Shown here piece after piece: positions 23,298-30,532 of a DNA stretch of 31,955 bases. Made by a program: the position numbers and the translations under genes. The DNA is from a virus, in IMG/VR virus record IMGVR_UViG_3300024520_000324, positions 1 to 31,955 of that record; one strand, written 5' to 3'. Below the pieces are notes generated by a model. It did no database searches, was not told the origin of the DNA, and was given only the letters and a program-made list of their open reading frames with translations. Numbering within the stretch: the first letter of the stretch is position 1; each line of letters begins with the position of its first letter.

Positions 23298-24533
23298 TCA
23301 TTCTCCGGCGCTGTGCGCGATGACAAGGGCCGCGATGCCGGCGGCCGTGGTGGTCTGTAGAAACTTGGCCCCGACATAGATGTCGTGGTCCGAGGCGGCC
23401 GCGGTGGTCGTGACGTCGGCCAAGGTGCCGGCTTCGGTCTGCTCGAAGGTGAGCTCAAAGCCCGCGTCCTGGGTCATGATCATGGTCGCGGTCCCGGTGG
23501 GGGTGATCAACGCGCTGAGTGCGACGTTCTCCGCGAGGCTTGCGACCAGGCCGGTGACGATCTCGGTCGCGGTGGCGGTGCCGTCCGAGGTCATGCTGAT
23601 GAAGCCATCGGCCGCGACCACGCCGGTGTGCATGTTGGTCACCGTGAGTCGCGCCCCGTACAGGGTGTCGTTGACCGCGGTGGGGGTGATGGTGATCACC
23701 TCCTGCGTGTGGTTGTCCGGGGTGTCGGTCAGGGCGCCGTTGATCTCGGTGCCCGCGGCCGTGGTCCGGAAGTAGGCTTGCGCATCGATCGCGCAGGACG
23801 ATTCGGCGTAGACGGTGCACGAGCCCCATGCGGCGTAGAGCACTTCAGCCTTGCGCAGGTAGAACTTGTGAGCGTCGCCGGGGCTCGATGCTTCGACGAA
23901 GTTGGAGTCCAGGGCGATGCCGAGGACGGTGTCTCCGGCGACAGCGTTGGCGCACTCGCGGGACCCATTGGGGTTGACGGTGCCCTGCGCGATGACCGTT
24001 CCGAGGCGGATCGGAGCGTCGGCGGTGCCCGTGGTGACCGAGCTTGAGGTCAGGTTGCCATCGGTGACCAGCGTGAATGTGAACGACGCGCCAGGAAGGC
24101 GAGCGGTCAAGATGACGTCGTCGCCCGAGCTCGTGACCAGGACGATATCGCGGATCCGGTCGTAGTTCGACAGGTCGTCGAGGGTGGCGATCTTGGTCTG
24201 CGCGGTCGCAGCAGCCTCGAGGCCAGCGGCCACGGCCGCGAGGGTTTGGGTGCCCGCGGTGACGAATGCGATCGACACGGGGCCGATGTCGTCGGGCCAA
24301 GCCGCCCCGGTGGCCATCAGGGTCGGCGTCACGGTCAGCGTGGTGATGTCCGCGGTAGCCGTCGAGGTCAACAGGGTGATCGTGGTGACCTGCCGAGTCG
24401 ACGGGTACAGCGCGAAGTCGTCCTCATGCTGCCGTCCGTCGAGGCGGTTGCCGGGCTGGGGGAGGGGGTTGAGCTCGCGGCTGCCCGAAGTGAACGGGGC
24501 CTGCGCGAGGGGGCGGATGATGAATTGTGACAT
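23298..24533 (-). CDS. Head decoration/cement protein with two inserted modules (411 aa)
   Basis: Located between protease and major capsid, the standard place for a cement/decoration protein. The central residues about 171-272 (RLGTVIAQGTVNPNG, AGDTVLGIALDS, EVLYAAWGSCTVYAESSC) look like the cement beta barrel. On either side lie two copies of a beta module: residues about 50-170 (TVTP, VSIAFVTAG, LTARLPGASFTFTLVTDG) and about 278-383 (ITITP, DGTATATEIVTGL, MIMTQDAGFELTFEQT). The second copy is closest to the sheath module (MTQD followed by alternating hydrophobics). Family length without inserts would be near 190, so inserts more than double it. Exposed domains on the capsid are likely. Confidence 0.65.
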   Translation of the reverse strand: MSQFIIRPLAQAPFTSGSRELNPLPQPGNRLDGRQHEDDFALYPSTRQVTTITLLTSTATADITTLTVTPTLMATGAAWPDDIGPVSIAFVTAGTQTLAAVAAGLEAAATAQTKIATLDDLSNYDRIRDIVLVTSSGDDVILTARLPGASFTFTLVTDGNLTSSSVTTGTADAPIRLGTVIAQGTVNPNGSRECANAVAGDTVLGIALDSNFVEASSPGDAHKFYLRKAEVLYAAWGSCTVYAESSCAIDAQAYFRTTAAGTEINGALTDTPDNHTQEVITITPTAVNDTLYGARLTVTNMHTGVVAADGFISMTSDGTATATEIVTGLVASLAENVALSALITPTGTATMIMTQDAGFELTFEQTEAGTLADVTTTAAASDHDIYVGAKFLQTTTAAGIAALVIAHSAGE

Positions 24534-24536
24534 GGG

Positions 24537-25898
24537 TCAGGTGCTCCCTACGACGTTGTTTGCGGCGTCCTCGCGCTGCTTTCGGATTTTGTCTTGAAGT
24601 GCGACGAATTCCGCGTTCGCGGTCTCGCGCGAGTCCTCGCGGGTCGCATTGATGCGCTCGAGCAGCACTGCGCCGTGGTCTGGGGCGGCGTCGATCTGGT
24701 CGCGCAGGCGCGAGAACTCCAGCGCTGTGCCGGTGGGCTTTTGCTTCGCGTCGAGCTTGTCGACGCGCGCGCTCGCGGTGGGGTCGAGCTTGAGCACGAC
24801 CGCGGACCGGATCTGGTCAACGGTGAGGCGCTTGTAGCCCTTGGCATCGCTGCGCTGGTACTTGACCGCGAACACGCGTCGAGCGACCTCGAGCACGTCC
24901 GAGCGCTCGTCCTCGCGGCGTATGCGGGCGTCCATCTTGGACTCTACCTCTTCGGGCTCCTCTTCCTCGGGCTCCTCTTCGCCCTCGCTCGGGGGCGGGG
25001 TCTTCTCTTCGGGCTCCTCTTCCTCGGCGTCAGCGACCGGCGCCGGCGCAGGGGCGGGGGCCTCGGGTGCGGCTGGGCTGGCGCCCTCGGCCCCGAGCGC
25101 GCTCATGGCGGCCATCATGTCGGGGTCGTTGCTCTCCCCGTAGATGTCGACCCATGCGTCCATGGCGGCTTTGCGGGCCTTGCCATCGAGGCGCATGAGC
25201 ATTTTTGCGTATTGCTTGGGGTCCATGGTGGTCGAGTCCTGTTTGGGTTGGCGCTTGGGCCAGCTGCCGAGGTCGAAGATGAGGGGGCGCGCGTCCATGC
25301 GAGCGCTGGCGATGTCCGCGAGGGCCTTGCGTGTCACCTGCGCGTACTTGGCGGCATCGGCGACGACGCGGGCGGTCCCGGCGTTGCCCTCGGGTACGCC
25401 TGCGCAATGGTCGCCGATGATCTGGGTCTGGCTGAGAACGTAGTCCGCGCCGAACTCGGCGACGCCGGGGGCGTCGCTCGGGGCTGTCCCGGGCGTTTCG
25501 TCCGCGAGGATCGAGTACCCGAGGCTCAGGTCGGCGGCCTCAAGCGACGCGATCGCCGCGTTCCACTCGTCGTCCCACACCATGATCTTGCCGGATGCGT
25601 GGATCCCGTCCTCGTTCATGACGGCGGTGTCGCCGGTCGCGCCGCGGACCGGATAGGACCCCTCGCCAAAGGTCGTGCCGAAGTTGGTTTCGGGGTGCAG
25701 CAGCACCCCGGGGAGTAGTGAGAGAGTCGGGAGCGATGCCTCGACCTCCTCGAACGACCTGAACTCGTTTCCGTCCTTGCCGGGCTGGATGCCCCACCGC
25801 CCGAACAGCGCATCGTACAGCACGCGGCCGTTGGAGAGAGTCTCCGAGGCGTCGCGGCGCACCTGGAACGCCCATCGGCGGTGTAGGAGTGCGCTCAC
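24537..25898 (-). CDS. Prohead protease fused to scaffold, DUF2213 type (453 aa)
   Basis: The GTG overlaps the previous stop (GTGA). Residues about 1-180 match the DUF2213 prohead protease: GIHASGKIMVWDDEWNAAI at 98-116, LSLGYS at 124-129 with candidate nucleophile Ser, and QIIGDHCAGVPEGNAGTARV with His164 as candidate partner. An acidic, proline-rich stretch (about 271-320) then leads to a helical C-terminal part (321-453) that resembles a scaffold. One polypeptide would thus direct assembly and then digest it. The reading frame holds a 23-bp repeat in the acidic part (24948-24970 and 25005-25027). Confidence 0.8.
   Translation of the reverse strand: MSALLHRRWAFQVRRDASETLSNGRVLYDALFGRWGIQPGKDGNEFRSFEEVEASLPTLSLLPGVLLHPETNFGTTFGEGSYPVRGATGDTAVMNEDGIHASGKIMVWDDEWNAAIASLEAADLSLGYSILADETPGTAPSDAPGVAEFGADYVLSQTQIIGDHCAGVPEGNAGTARVVADAAKYAQVTRKALADIASARMDARPLIFDLGSWPKRQPKQDSTTMDPKQYAKMLMRLDGKARKAAMDAWVDIYGESNDPDMMAAMSALGAEGASPAAPEAPAPAPAPVADAEEEEPEEKTPPPSEGEEEPEEEEPEEVESKMDARIRREDERSDVLEVARRVFAVKYQRSDAKGYKRLTVDQIRSAVVLKLDPTASARVDKLDAKQKPTGTALEFSRLRDQIDAAPDHGAVLLERINATREDSRETANAEFVALQDKIRKQREDAANNVVGST
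24948..25027. repeat. 23-bp in-frame direct repeat in the acidic scaffold region
   Basis: Positions 24948-24970 and 25005-25027 are identical over 23 bases, 57 bases apart (19 codons), so they keep frame. They encode Glu/Pro-rich EEEPEE units. Such repeats in linkers arise by slippage and can vary in copy number. Confidence 0.85.
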
Positions 25899-26077
25899 CC
25901 CCGACGCTCCTGTCGTGGCTCATCGAGGGACCAACTGCGTGCTGGGTCTCGCACCGCGCCGCAATTCCGGCACATGTTGCCGTCGAGGTCGTGGCCGGTG
26001 GGACTGCACAGGACCACACGACCACCGCCGCCACCTTGACGGGGCTCGCGGTCGTCCTTGGGCTCAGGGGCGGGCAC
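25895..26077 (-). CDS. Small zinc-ribbon-like protein (60 aa)
   Basis: A GTG frame of 60 residues heads the structural block. The middle has a LCSPTGHDLDGNMCRNCGAV run with Cys at 24, 36 and 39 and a His at 29, which looks like a small zinc-binding site, between charged flexible ends. Its role is unknown; it could be a regulator or packaging-related protein. It ends overlapping the protease GTG by four bases. A weak TGCCATTCT extended -10-like element lies 10 bases upstream of the GTG (plus 26088-26096). Confidence 0.5.
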   Translation of the reverse strand: MPAPEPKDDREPRQGGGGGRVVLCSPTGHDLDGNMCRNCGAVRDPARSWSLDEPRQERRG

Positions 26078-26299
26078 TACGCGGGAGAGAATGGCACACG
26101 TGCACCAATCTATGCAAACCGCGACGTCGGCGCCGTGTGGTACGCGTCGTGCACTACTCGCGCGCGCGTAGGCTGGTACGGGTGGACCACTCTATCCATC
26201 ATGCCAGCGTTGGCAATCAGGACGTTTGGATAAGCCAACCCAGCGGGCGACTTATCCCAGAGTCCACCGCCCAGCATAAACCCGAACACCCGTACCAGC
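26078..26299. other. Intergenic region with nested inverted repeats
   Basis: About 220 bases without a gene, with fewer G/C than the surroundings. It holds an outer inverted repeat (26169-26302, separate entry), a GCCAGCGTTGGC near-palindrome at 26203-26214, a GGATAAG / CTTATCC pair (26228-26234 and 26251-26257) and a GGTGGAC / GTCCACC pair (26181-26187 and 26262-26268) that overlaps the outer arm. The structural operon must be switched on here or by readthrough. The region between 26097 and 26168 shows no further pattern I can name. Confidence 0.6.
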
Positions 26300-26302
26300 C
26301 TA
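26169..26302. repeat. 134-bp element bounded by perfect 16-bp inverted repeats
   Basis: TAGGCTGGTACGGGTG (26169-26184) and CACCCGTACCAGCCTA (26287-26302) are exact reverse complements, with three more pairs just outside after one mismatch. The right arm contains the stop codon of the minus-strand gene 26300-27679. As RNA it would fold into a long closed stem with internal hairpins. It could be a terminator or processing element, an operator, a replication or recombination site, or a small MITE-like insertion (the arms start and end with TA). The sequence alone does not decide. Confidence 0.75.
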
Positions 26303-27679
26303 TGCGGCAGGGCTCCATGGCTCAGCTCGGAACGCTGTCACATCGGTCACAGGCAGGTCACCCTGCCGCATCTGCATGCTCTCCACGAACCATGTCCCCT
26401 CCGGCAAGCCCGGGACCATCTCCCCAATGGGCAGGTTGGCCTCCATGGCCTGCGAGAGCTGGCGGAACGCGGTTTCACCCAAGACAGCGAACCTCGCGGT
26501 CTCAGGCACCCCTCGGGCCCGCCGGATGACTGGGTGCTCGCGCGTTCGCCTTGCCTCCCGCCCCCTTTGTTGGTGGGCGTGCTCGATTTCACCCCTGCGC
26601 CAGCGTGGCGTGCACGCGTGCACTGGCTTGTCGTGCGTCGTCCTGGGGCGCCATCGTCCCTTGCCGTAGCCACGGACCCGAACGCGCTCACCGGCCTTGT
26701 ATCCGCCTATGTCGTGCTCCGCGCGCATGCCAGTGAACCCCCACGCTCGCTCACCTTCGCTGGCCCTGTGTTCCCCGCGGGGGCAGACCCGCGTCTCCGT
26801 TCGGCGCAGCGTCAACGACATCAGGCCGGGCTCGAAGGTCCCGGCGGCAACCTGGCGCTCGACGTGTGCCAGGCGCTTGAACCCGACGCCGTGCACGCGG
26901 TTCTCCGTCACGGTGGCGAACTCCCGGTTCGTGCTCCCGACGATGCGGTCAAGCCACTGGGGCTGGTACACGTTCGCGCGCAGGCCAGCGTCGGCATCGC
27001 GCATCTCGCACTTCCGCCTCCACACAGCCGGGCTCCACTCCTGGGCCGGGAGCTTGCCGGCGAGGTTGTGTCCGGTGCCGTGGCAGTCCTCGCAGGGGCC
27101 AGGGAACATCGCCTCCCAGGACAACGACGTCCCGTCCATGAGCCGGTCGAAGCTCAGCGGGCCTGAGTCCTTCGTCCCGCGACCGCTGCAACCCTGGCAC
27201 GTGCTGGGCTGCCCCTCGAGCATGTCGAGGATGCGCTGCCCCAGTCGTGCGAGGGAGCGGCCCATGGGAGCACGGGAGTCCCCAGGCCACTCACGGGCGA
27301 GCTTGCCGGGCCAGCCGCCGTCGCGCTCGCCGATGAGACAGCGCCCCTCCATCCCCGCACACCAGACGCACCCGGTGCACGGGTCGAACGCCCCAGGCTC
27401 CCGGTTCTCCGGGCCCAGCCCCTTGGCGCGGGTCCAGTCCTCAAACACGGCCTGCTCATCTGCGAGAGCCACGAGGGTCTTGGCGTGCTCACGGGCTGCG
27501 TGGACGTCGATGGCGACCTGGTGGTCGGCGGACAGAAGCAACCCCACATGCCCAGAGCACTCGGGCACATGCGGCATGTCAGCACGTGTCCAGCGCACAC
27601 ACCCGGCGCTCAGCAGCTCAACGGCCACCGCCCTCCGGTGTCGCTCGGCTGCACGGGTCTTGGATTTGAGGGTGCTCAT
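26300..27679 (-). CDS. Accessory protein with paired DnaJ-type zinc motifs (459 aa)
   Basis: ATG 27679 overlaps the previous stop (ATGA); the frame extends further upstream but inside the neighbouring gene. The protein has a Cys cluster CTGCVWC at 101-107 with Cys114, then CQGCSGRG at 161-168 and CEDCHGTG at 196-203, two exact CxxCxGxG units as in the DnaJ zinc domain. The following 220 residues are basic (RGYGKGRWRPRTTHDKP region) and the end (400-459) has helix QLSQAMEANLPIGEMV and a strand ITS-like tail. No J domain, nuclease or helicase motif is visible. It may be a nucleic-acid or protein binding accessory factor. Function unknown. Confidence 0.65.
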   Translation of the reverse strand: MSTLKSKTRAAERHRRAVAVELLSAGCVRWTRADMPHVPECSGHVGLLLSADHQVAIDVHAAREHAKTLVALADEQAVFEDWTRAKGLGPENREPGAFDPCTGCVWCAGMEGRCLIGERDGGWPGKLAREWPGDSRAPMGRSLARLGQRILDMLEGQPSTCQGCSGRGTKDSGPLSFDRLMDGTSLSWEAMFPGPCEDCHGTGHNLAGKLPAQEWSPAVWRRKCEMRDADAGLRANVYQPQWLDRIVGSTNREFATVTENRVHGVGFKRLAHVERQVAAGTFEPGLMSLTLRRTETRVCPRGEHRASEGERAWGFTGMRAEHDIGGYKAGERVRVRGYGKGRWRPRTTHDKPVHACTPRWRRGEIEHAHQQRGREARRTREHPVIRRARGVPETARFAVLGETAFRQLSQAMEANLPIGEMVPGLPEGTWFVESMQMRQGDLPVTDVTAFRAEPWSPAA

Positions 27680-27924
27680 GTCGTCACCGTCCAAGCCTGG
27701 TGGGACTCGTCGTCTGGCCACGTGATGCACCACTCGTCCGCGCCACCGGTCACCGTGAACCCGTGGATGGCCGCGAGGCGGTCGATGTCCTCGCGCAGCC
27801 CCTCGGGTGTTCGGCCGCGGGCAACCCAGCGACGGTCCAGGCGCAGCACCATGCACAGCCAGCCGACCACCGGCCAGTGCATCCACCGAGGCGCGTCGAA
27901 AGCGACCATGTACCAGCCGCTCAT
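27676..27924 (-). CDS. Hypothetical protein (82 aa)
   Basis: A coupled small gene (ATGA at both ends). The first half is aromatic and moderately hydrophobic (WYMVAFDAPRWMHWPVVGWL), then LREDIDRLAAIHGFTVTGGA and a Trp-rich end. The N-terminal part might touch a membrane, but no clear TM is present. No family recognised. Part of the early-type operon reading from 30457. Confidence 0.6.
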   Translation of the reverse strand: MSGWYMVAFDAPRWMHWPVVGWLCMVLRLDRRWVARGRTPEGLREDIDRLAAIHGFTVTGGADEWCITWPDDESHQAWTVTT

Positions 27925-28019
27925 CGCTCCCCCTTGGTCGCCTGCCACGCCCACACGAGGATGCCCAGCGGGGTCATCATGACCAAACACACAACCATGA
28001 ATGCGCGGATGAAAATCAC
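27921..28019 (-). CDS. Very small membrane protein, 32 aa
   Basis: GTG 28019 overlaps the previous stop (GTGA) and the TGA overlaps the next ATG (ATGA). The 32-residue product is nearly all one membrane segment (IFIRAFMVVCLVMMTPLGIL) with a short basic tail (WQATKGER). Its perfect coupling on both sides supports it as a true gene despite its size. Role unknown; small TM peptides in early phage regions can modulate host membrane proteins. Confidence 0.55.
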   Translation of the reverse strand: MIFIRAFMVVCLVMMTPLGILVWAWQATKGER

Positions 28020-28492
28020 TGTCCGCTCTCCTCGGGGTACAGGTAGCCCCAGCCGAGAGCTTTGGCGACCTCGCGGATATCATAGCGCCCACCGGTGAGC
28101 TTTCGTTGCGCTTGCCTTGCCATGCGACAGACCTCGCGCCGTGCGTCGTCCCGCTCCCGGGTGCGCTCTGCTAGCTCCCGGTTCGCACGGTTGGCGTCGT
28201 CGTGCTCCATCTTCCAGCAGCTCTCCACGCTCTTGAGCTGTTCGTACGGCGTGAGGCCGTCGGGTGCATCCGGGTCCTCTCCGTAGCACTCGGCGATGGC
28301 CTTGGTGAGTGTGTCGAGCTCACGGTTTCGGTCGGCGAGGTGCCCGAGGTCGCGGGCGTGCTCGGTGCCGGCCTCGATGAGACTTCGCTGTGCGGCTGCT
28401 AGCTCCTGGGTGAGGCGGTCGACCTCGCGCTCGAGCTGGCCGATGCGCAGCTCTGCAACCTCTTCGCCGAAGCCGATGCCGTCGCCGCTCAT
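28016..28492 (-). CDS. Coiled-coil protein (158 aa)
   Basis: ATG 28492 overlaps the previous stop. Residues about 8-65 (ELRIGQLEREVDRLTQELAA and following) and about 100-135 (NRANRELAERTRERDDARRE) have heptad spacing for coiled coils; the end YDIREVAKALGWGYLYPEES could be a small wing-like motif. No catalytic motif is seen. It lies in the minus-strand accessory operon between two unknown genes. Confidence 0.6.
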   Translation of the reverse strand: MSGDGIGFGEEVAELRIGQLEREVDRLTQELAAAQRSLIEAGTEHARDLGHLADRNRELDTLTKAIAECYGEDPDAPDGLTPYEQLKSVESCWKMEHDDANRANRELAERTRERDDARREVCRMARQAQRKLTGGRYDIREVAKALGWGYLYPEESGQ

Positions 28493-30096
28493 GACTCCCC
28501 CAGGGCAGCCCGGAGCCGCCTGATAGAGTTCAGGAGGTTGGCCTTGTGGGTGAGGCGGGCGCTTGGACTTGCGTCGAAGTCGCGTGTCATCTCGTGCTCT
28601 AGCTCCGTGAGAAAGTCGACCTCGGCCTCCACCCTCCCCCGTAGGCCAGCGTCCCCAGGGGTGCACCGGCCGCCCCACGTTACCGTGTCGCCGGACAACG
28701 CGCATGCCCCACCGGCGTAGACGGGCCTCCACTGGTGCAGGTCATCGCGATACCATTTCAGCCCGACACCTCGGTTCTCCACACGGACACGCTCGCCTCC
28801 GAGCAACCAGTCCCCTGGAGTATCCGGGACCCCGCTGGGCTCGTTCGCGGTCACCGTGAACGCAAGTCCGCCAGCGCCGTCGTGAGGCTCGATGGTGTAG
28901 CCGGGACCGGTGAGCTGATCGGCTGCGAGCTTGCCGAGGCCATCGCGCGCGATGGCCTCGGTGTTGCTCGGCTCGGGCTGCGGTGGGGGAGCGGCCCCAT
29001 CGCTTGCCCGGTCGAGGTCGGCGAAGAACTCAGCGAGCATGGAAGGGATGGCGTCGGCTTCGATGTAGCCCACGCTGGTCAGGTAGCGGTCACCGTTACG
29101 CGCGGCGTCAGAGCCGAGGCATCGCAGTGCATCGGACCATCGCGGCCTCTTGGCCGGCTCTGTCCCGGCCTCCAACTCGCGCGCCCTGACGCGGTCCCGC
29201 TCATCGTTCCACCTTGCATCTAGGTCCGCCCGGAGGTCGTGGCGGCGGACGGGTACGCGGACCTCGTTGGCCTCGAAGTAGGTAAGCCCGGAACTGCTAT
29301 CCGCGTAGGCGATGGCCTCGTCTCGGCAGGCCAGGACGTGGCTGCCGAGCGGGGGCGAGAAGACGACCACGGCGCTAGGGCGCAGCCCCGGCTCTGCCCC
29401 ACCCTGGGGGCGGCTGGCCTCCAGCTCCCGGATTAGCTCGTTTAGTCGATGGACCTCGGCCGCCAACTCCTCGGACTGCGTCTCCGCTTCGCTGTGCCGC
29501 CTGCGCCAGTAGTCCGCGCTCGGCTCAGTCGGTGCGGTCCCACCCAATGACCCAAGCCACGCGAGCGCCTCGCCCACGCTCATGGCCTCTCGCCCGCTGG
29601 CCTTGCATGCGGCGCGGAGCAACGCGTCCCGGTCGTGTGATGCCGGCGACGGCCGCTCAGTCGGTGCGGCCCCACTGCCTATGTCTCGTTCGCCCGTGCG
29701 GGACAGGCTCTTGCGCTTGACGAGGTCATCGATGGCGCGCTCGTCGTTTTCATCGATGGGCGGCCACGGTGCGGCCCCACTGGGGAGGCACCCGGAGATG
29801 GCGGCGGACATTGCTCGCACGCACTTGCCTCGGTTTCCCTTGGTCATCGTCTTCAGCGCCCCGCTGGCCGATGTGCTCACCCCCGCGATGGCGTCGAAGC
29901 ACGCCTCAGCCGCCCCGTCACAGTCGGTCGGGGCACTGGGGATGCGCTCCCGGTCCACAAGGTCAGCGAGGGAAGCCGACAGCCTGTCGAGCGCGCGTGC
30001 GTCTGCCCCATTGCCCTCCGGGTCCGTGTGGAGGCGTATGAGGGCGAGCACGGCGCGGGCTACACCCTGCGCGGCGTCACTGGGGGTGATGGTCAC
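28489..30096 (-). CDS. Multi-module accessory protein with GAAP linkers (535 aa)
   Basis: GTG 30096 overlaps the previous stop. No single family is recognised. The protein looks like a chain of small modules joined by similar linkers: SGAAPWPP (106-113), SGAAPTERPS (141-150), GTAPTEPS (186-193) and DGAAPPPQPEPS (367-378). Between them are a helical N-terminal part, a coiled-coil region (about 195-230), a beta region (VVVFSPPLGSHVLACRDEAI) and a C-terminal helical part (LLNSIRRLRAALGES). The linkers appear as DNA repeats on the plus strand. A perfect 28-bp palindrome lies within the gene. Confidence 0.6.
   Translation of the reverse strand: MTITPSDAAQGVARAVLALIRLHTDPEGNGADARALDRLSASLADLVDRERIPSAPTDCDGAAEACFDAIAGVSTSASGALKTMTKGNRGKCVRAMSAAISGCLPSGAAPWPPIDENDERAIDDLVKRKSLSRTGERDIGSGAAPTERPSPASHDRDALLRAACKASGREAMSVGEALAWLGSLGGTAPTEPSADYWRRRHSEAETQSEELAAEVHRLNELIRELEASRPQGGAEPGLRPSAVVVFSPPLGSHVLACRDEAIAYADSSSGLTYFEANEVRVPVRRHDLRADLDARWNDERDRVRARELEAGTEPAKRPRWSDALRCLGSDAARNGDRYLTSVGYIEADAIPSMLAEFFADLDRASDGAAPPPQPEPSNTEAIARDGLGKLAADQLTGPGYTIEPHDGAGGLAFTVTANEPSGVPDTPGDWLLGGERVRVENRGVGLKWYRDDLHQWRPVYAGGACALSGDTVTWGGRCTPGDAGLRGRVEAEVDFLTELEHEMTRDFDASPSARLTHKANLLNSIRRLRAALGES
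28934..28961. repeat. Perfect 28-bp palindrome inside the 28489-30096 gene
   Basis: CCGAGGCCATCGCG at 28934-28947 is followed with no gap by its exact reverse complement at 28948-28961. It is in frame with the gene and encodes EAIARDGL. Fully matched 28-bp palindromes are rare by chance (about 1 in 2000 windows of this length under the GC content estimated by eye). Confidence 0.9.
29523..29782. repeat. Short direct repeats encoding GAAPTEPS-like linkers
   Basis: The 21-base string at 29523-29543 recurs at 29655-29675 with one mismatch, and its 16-base core (CGGTGCGGCCCCACTG) recurs at 29767-29782. They encode the Gly/Ala/Pro/Thr linkers between modules on the minus strand. Repeated linker DNA is a natural target for recombination that shuffles the modules. 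Confidence 0.8.
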
Positions 30097-30263
30097 AGCG
30101 CACCCCCGGCCTTTGCGGCGTCATAGCCCAAGAGCCACTGCCGAACGCCCCACGGGTCATACATCGGCGGGGTGCGGGCGTGGCGGTCAGCGAAGGCCTC
30201 GGCGCCAATCTGCCGCAAGCGCTCACCGCGAGGGCGACTCTCGGACGGGGATAGGACGCTCAT
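30093..30263 (-). CDS. Small phage protein, RMF/CrpP-like (56 aa)
   Basis: ATG 30263 overlaps the previous stop and GTG 30096 of the next gene overlaps this stop, so it is coupled on both sides. The 56-residue product has a basic N-terminus, then IGAEAFADRHARTPPMYDPWG and VRQWLLGYDAA, close in plan to small ribosome-modulation-factor/CrpP-like phage proteins (G-x-x-A ... PPY ... W-x-x-G-Y). If correct it would act on ribosomes or a related host target, but the likeness is limited. Confidence 0.5.
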   Translation of the reverse strand: MSVLSPSESRPRGERLRQIGAEAFADRHARTPPMYDPWGVRQWLLGYDAAKAGGAL

Positions 30264-30457
30264 CGCACACCCCCGGGCAGACCCTCGCGCAGGGCAAGCA
30301 TGCTGAGGTTGGCGCCGAGCTCCTGACGGGCCTGCTCGGGCGCGTTGACCTTGAACCGCCGCAACATGGCGATGATCTCCGCGCGGCCGATCATGGGCGC
30401 GTCACTGATGTCGCGGGGGGCAGGCTTGGGCTCGCGGTCGTCGTCGTGGTCTTGCAT
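30260..30457 (-). CDS. Hypothetical protein, first of the minus-strand operon (65 aa)
   Basis: The first gene of the minus-strand accessory unit. The 65-residue product has a charged N-terminus (MQDHDDDREPKPAPRD) and a helical C-terminal half (AEIIAMLRRFKVNAPEQARQ). No family recognised. Its ATG stands 9 bases after a good -10 hexamer and has no ribosome site, so it is likely translated from a leaderless or nearly leaderless message. It overlaps the next gene by four bases. Confidence 0.65.
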   Translation of the reverse strand: MQDHDDDREPKPAPRDISDAPMIGRAEIIAMLRRFKVNAPEQARQELGANLSMLALREGLPGGVR

Positions 30458-30466
30458 CGTGAGACC

Positions 30467-30495
30467 ACTCTAGGCGGGCATCGTATTATTGTCCA
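30467..30495 (-). promoter_or_regulatory. Divergent promoter, minus strand
   Basis: On the minus strand TGGACA (plus 30490-30495), a 17-base spacer and TAGAGT (plus 30467-30472), matching sigma70 consensus at 5 of 6 and 4 of 6 positions. It drives 30457 and the accessory operon. Confidence 0.55.
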
Positions 30496-30503
30496 GATTT
30501 TAT

Positions 30504-30532
30504 TTGACCTCGGCCGCACAATCCTGCATCAT
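30504..30532 (+). promoter_or_regulatory. Divergent promoter, plus strand
   Basis: TTGACC at 30504-30509, a 17-base spacer and CATCAT at 30527-30532, ending 6 bases before ATG 30539. It is back to back with the minus-strand promoter in the 81-base intergenic region, so both units could be controlled together. Confidence 0.5.

Noticed and set aside
24594-25718. 374-residue plus-strand frame over the protease-scaffold gene
   Set aside because: Antisense shadow; the sense frame shows DUF2213 motifs and proper coupling.
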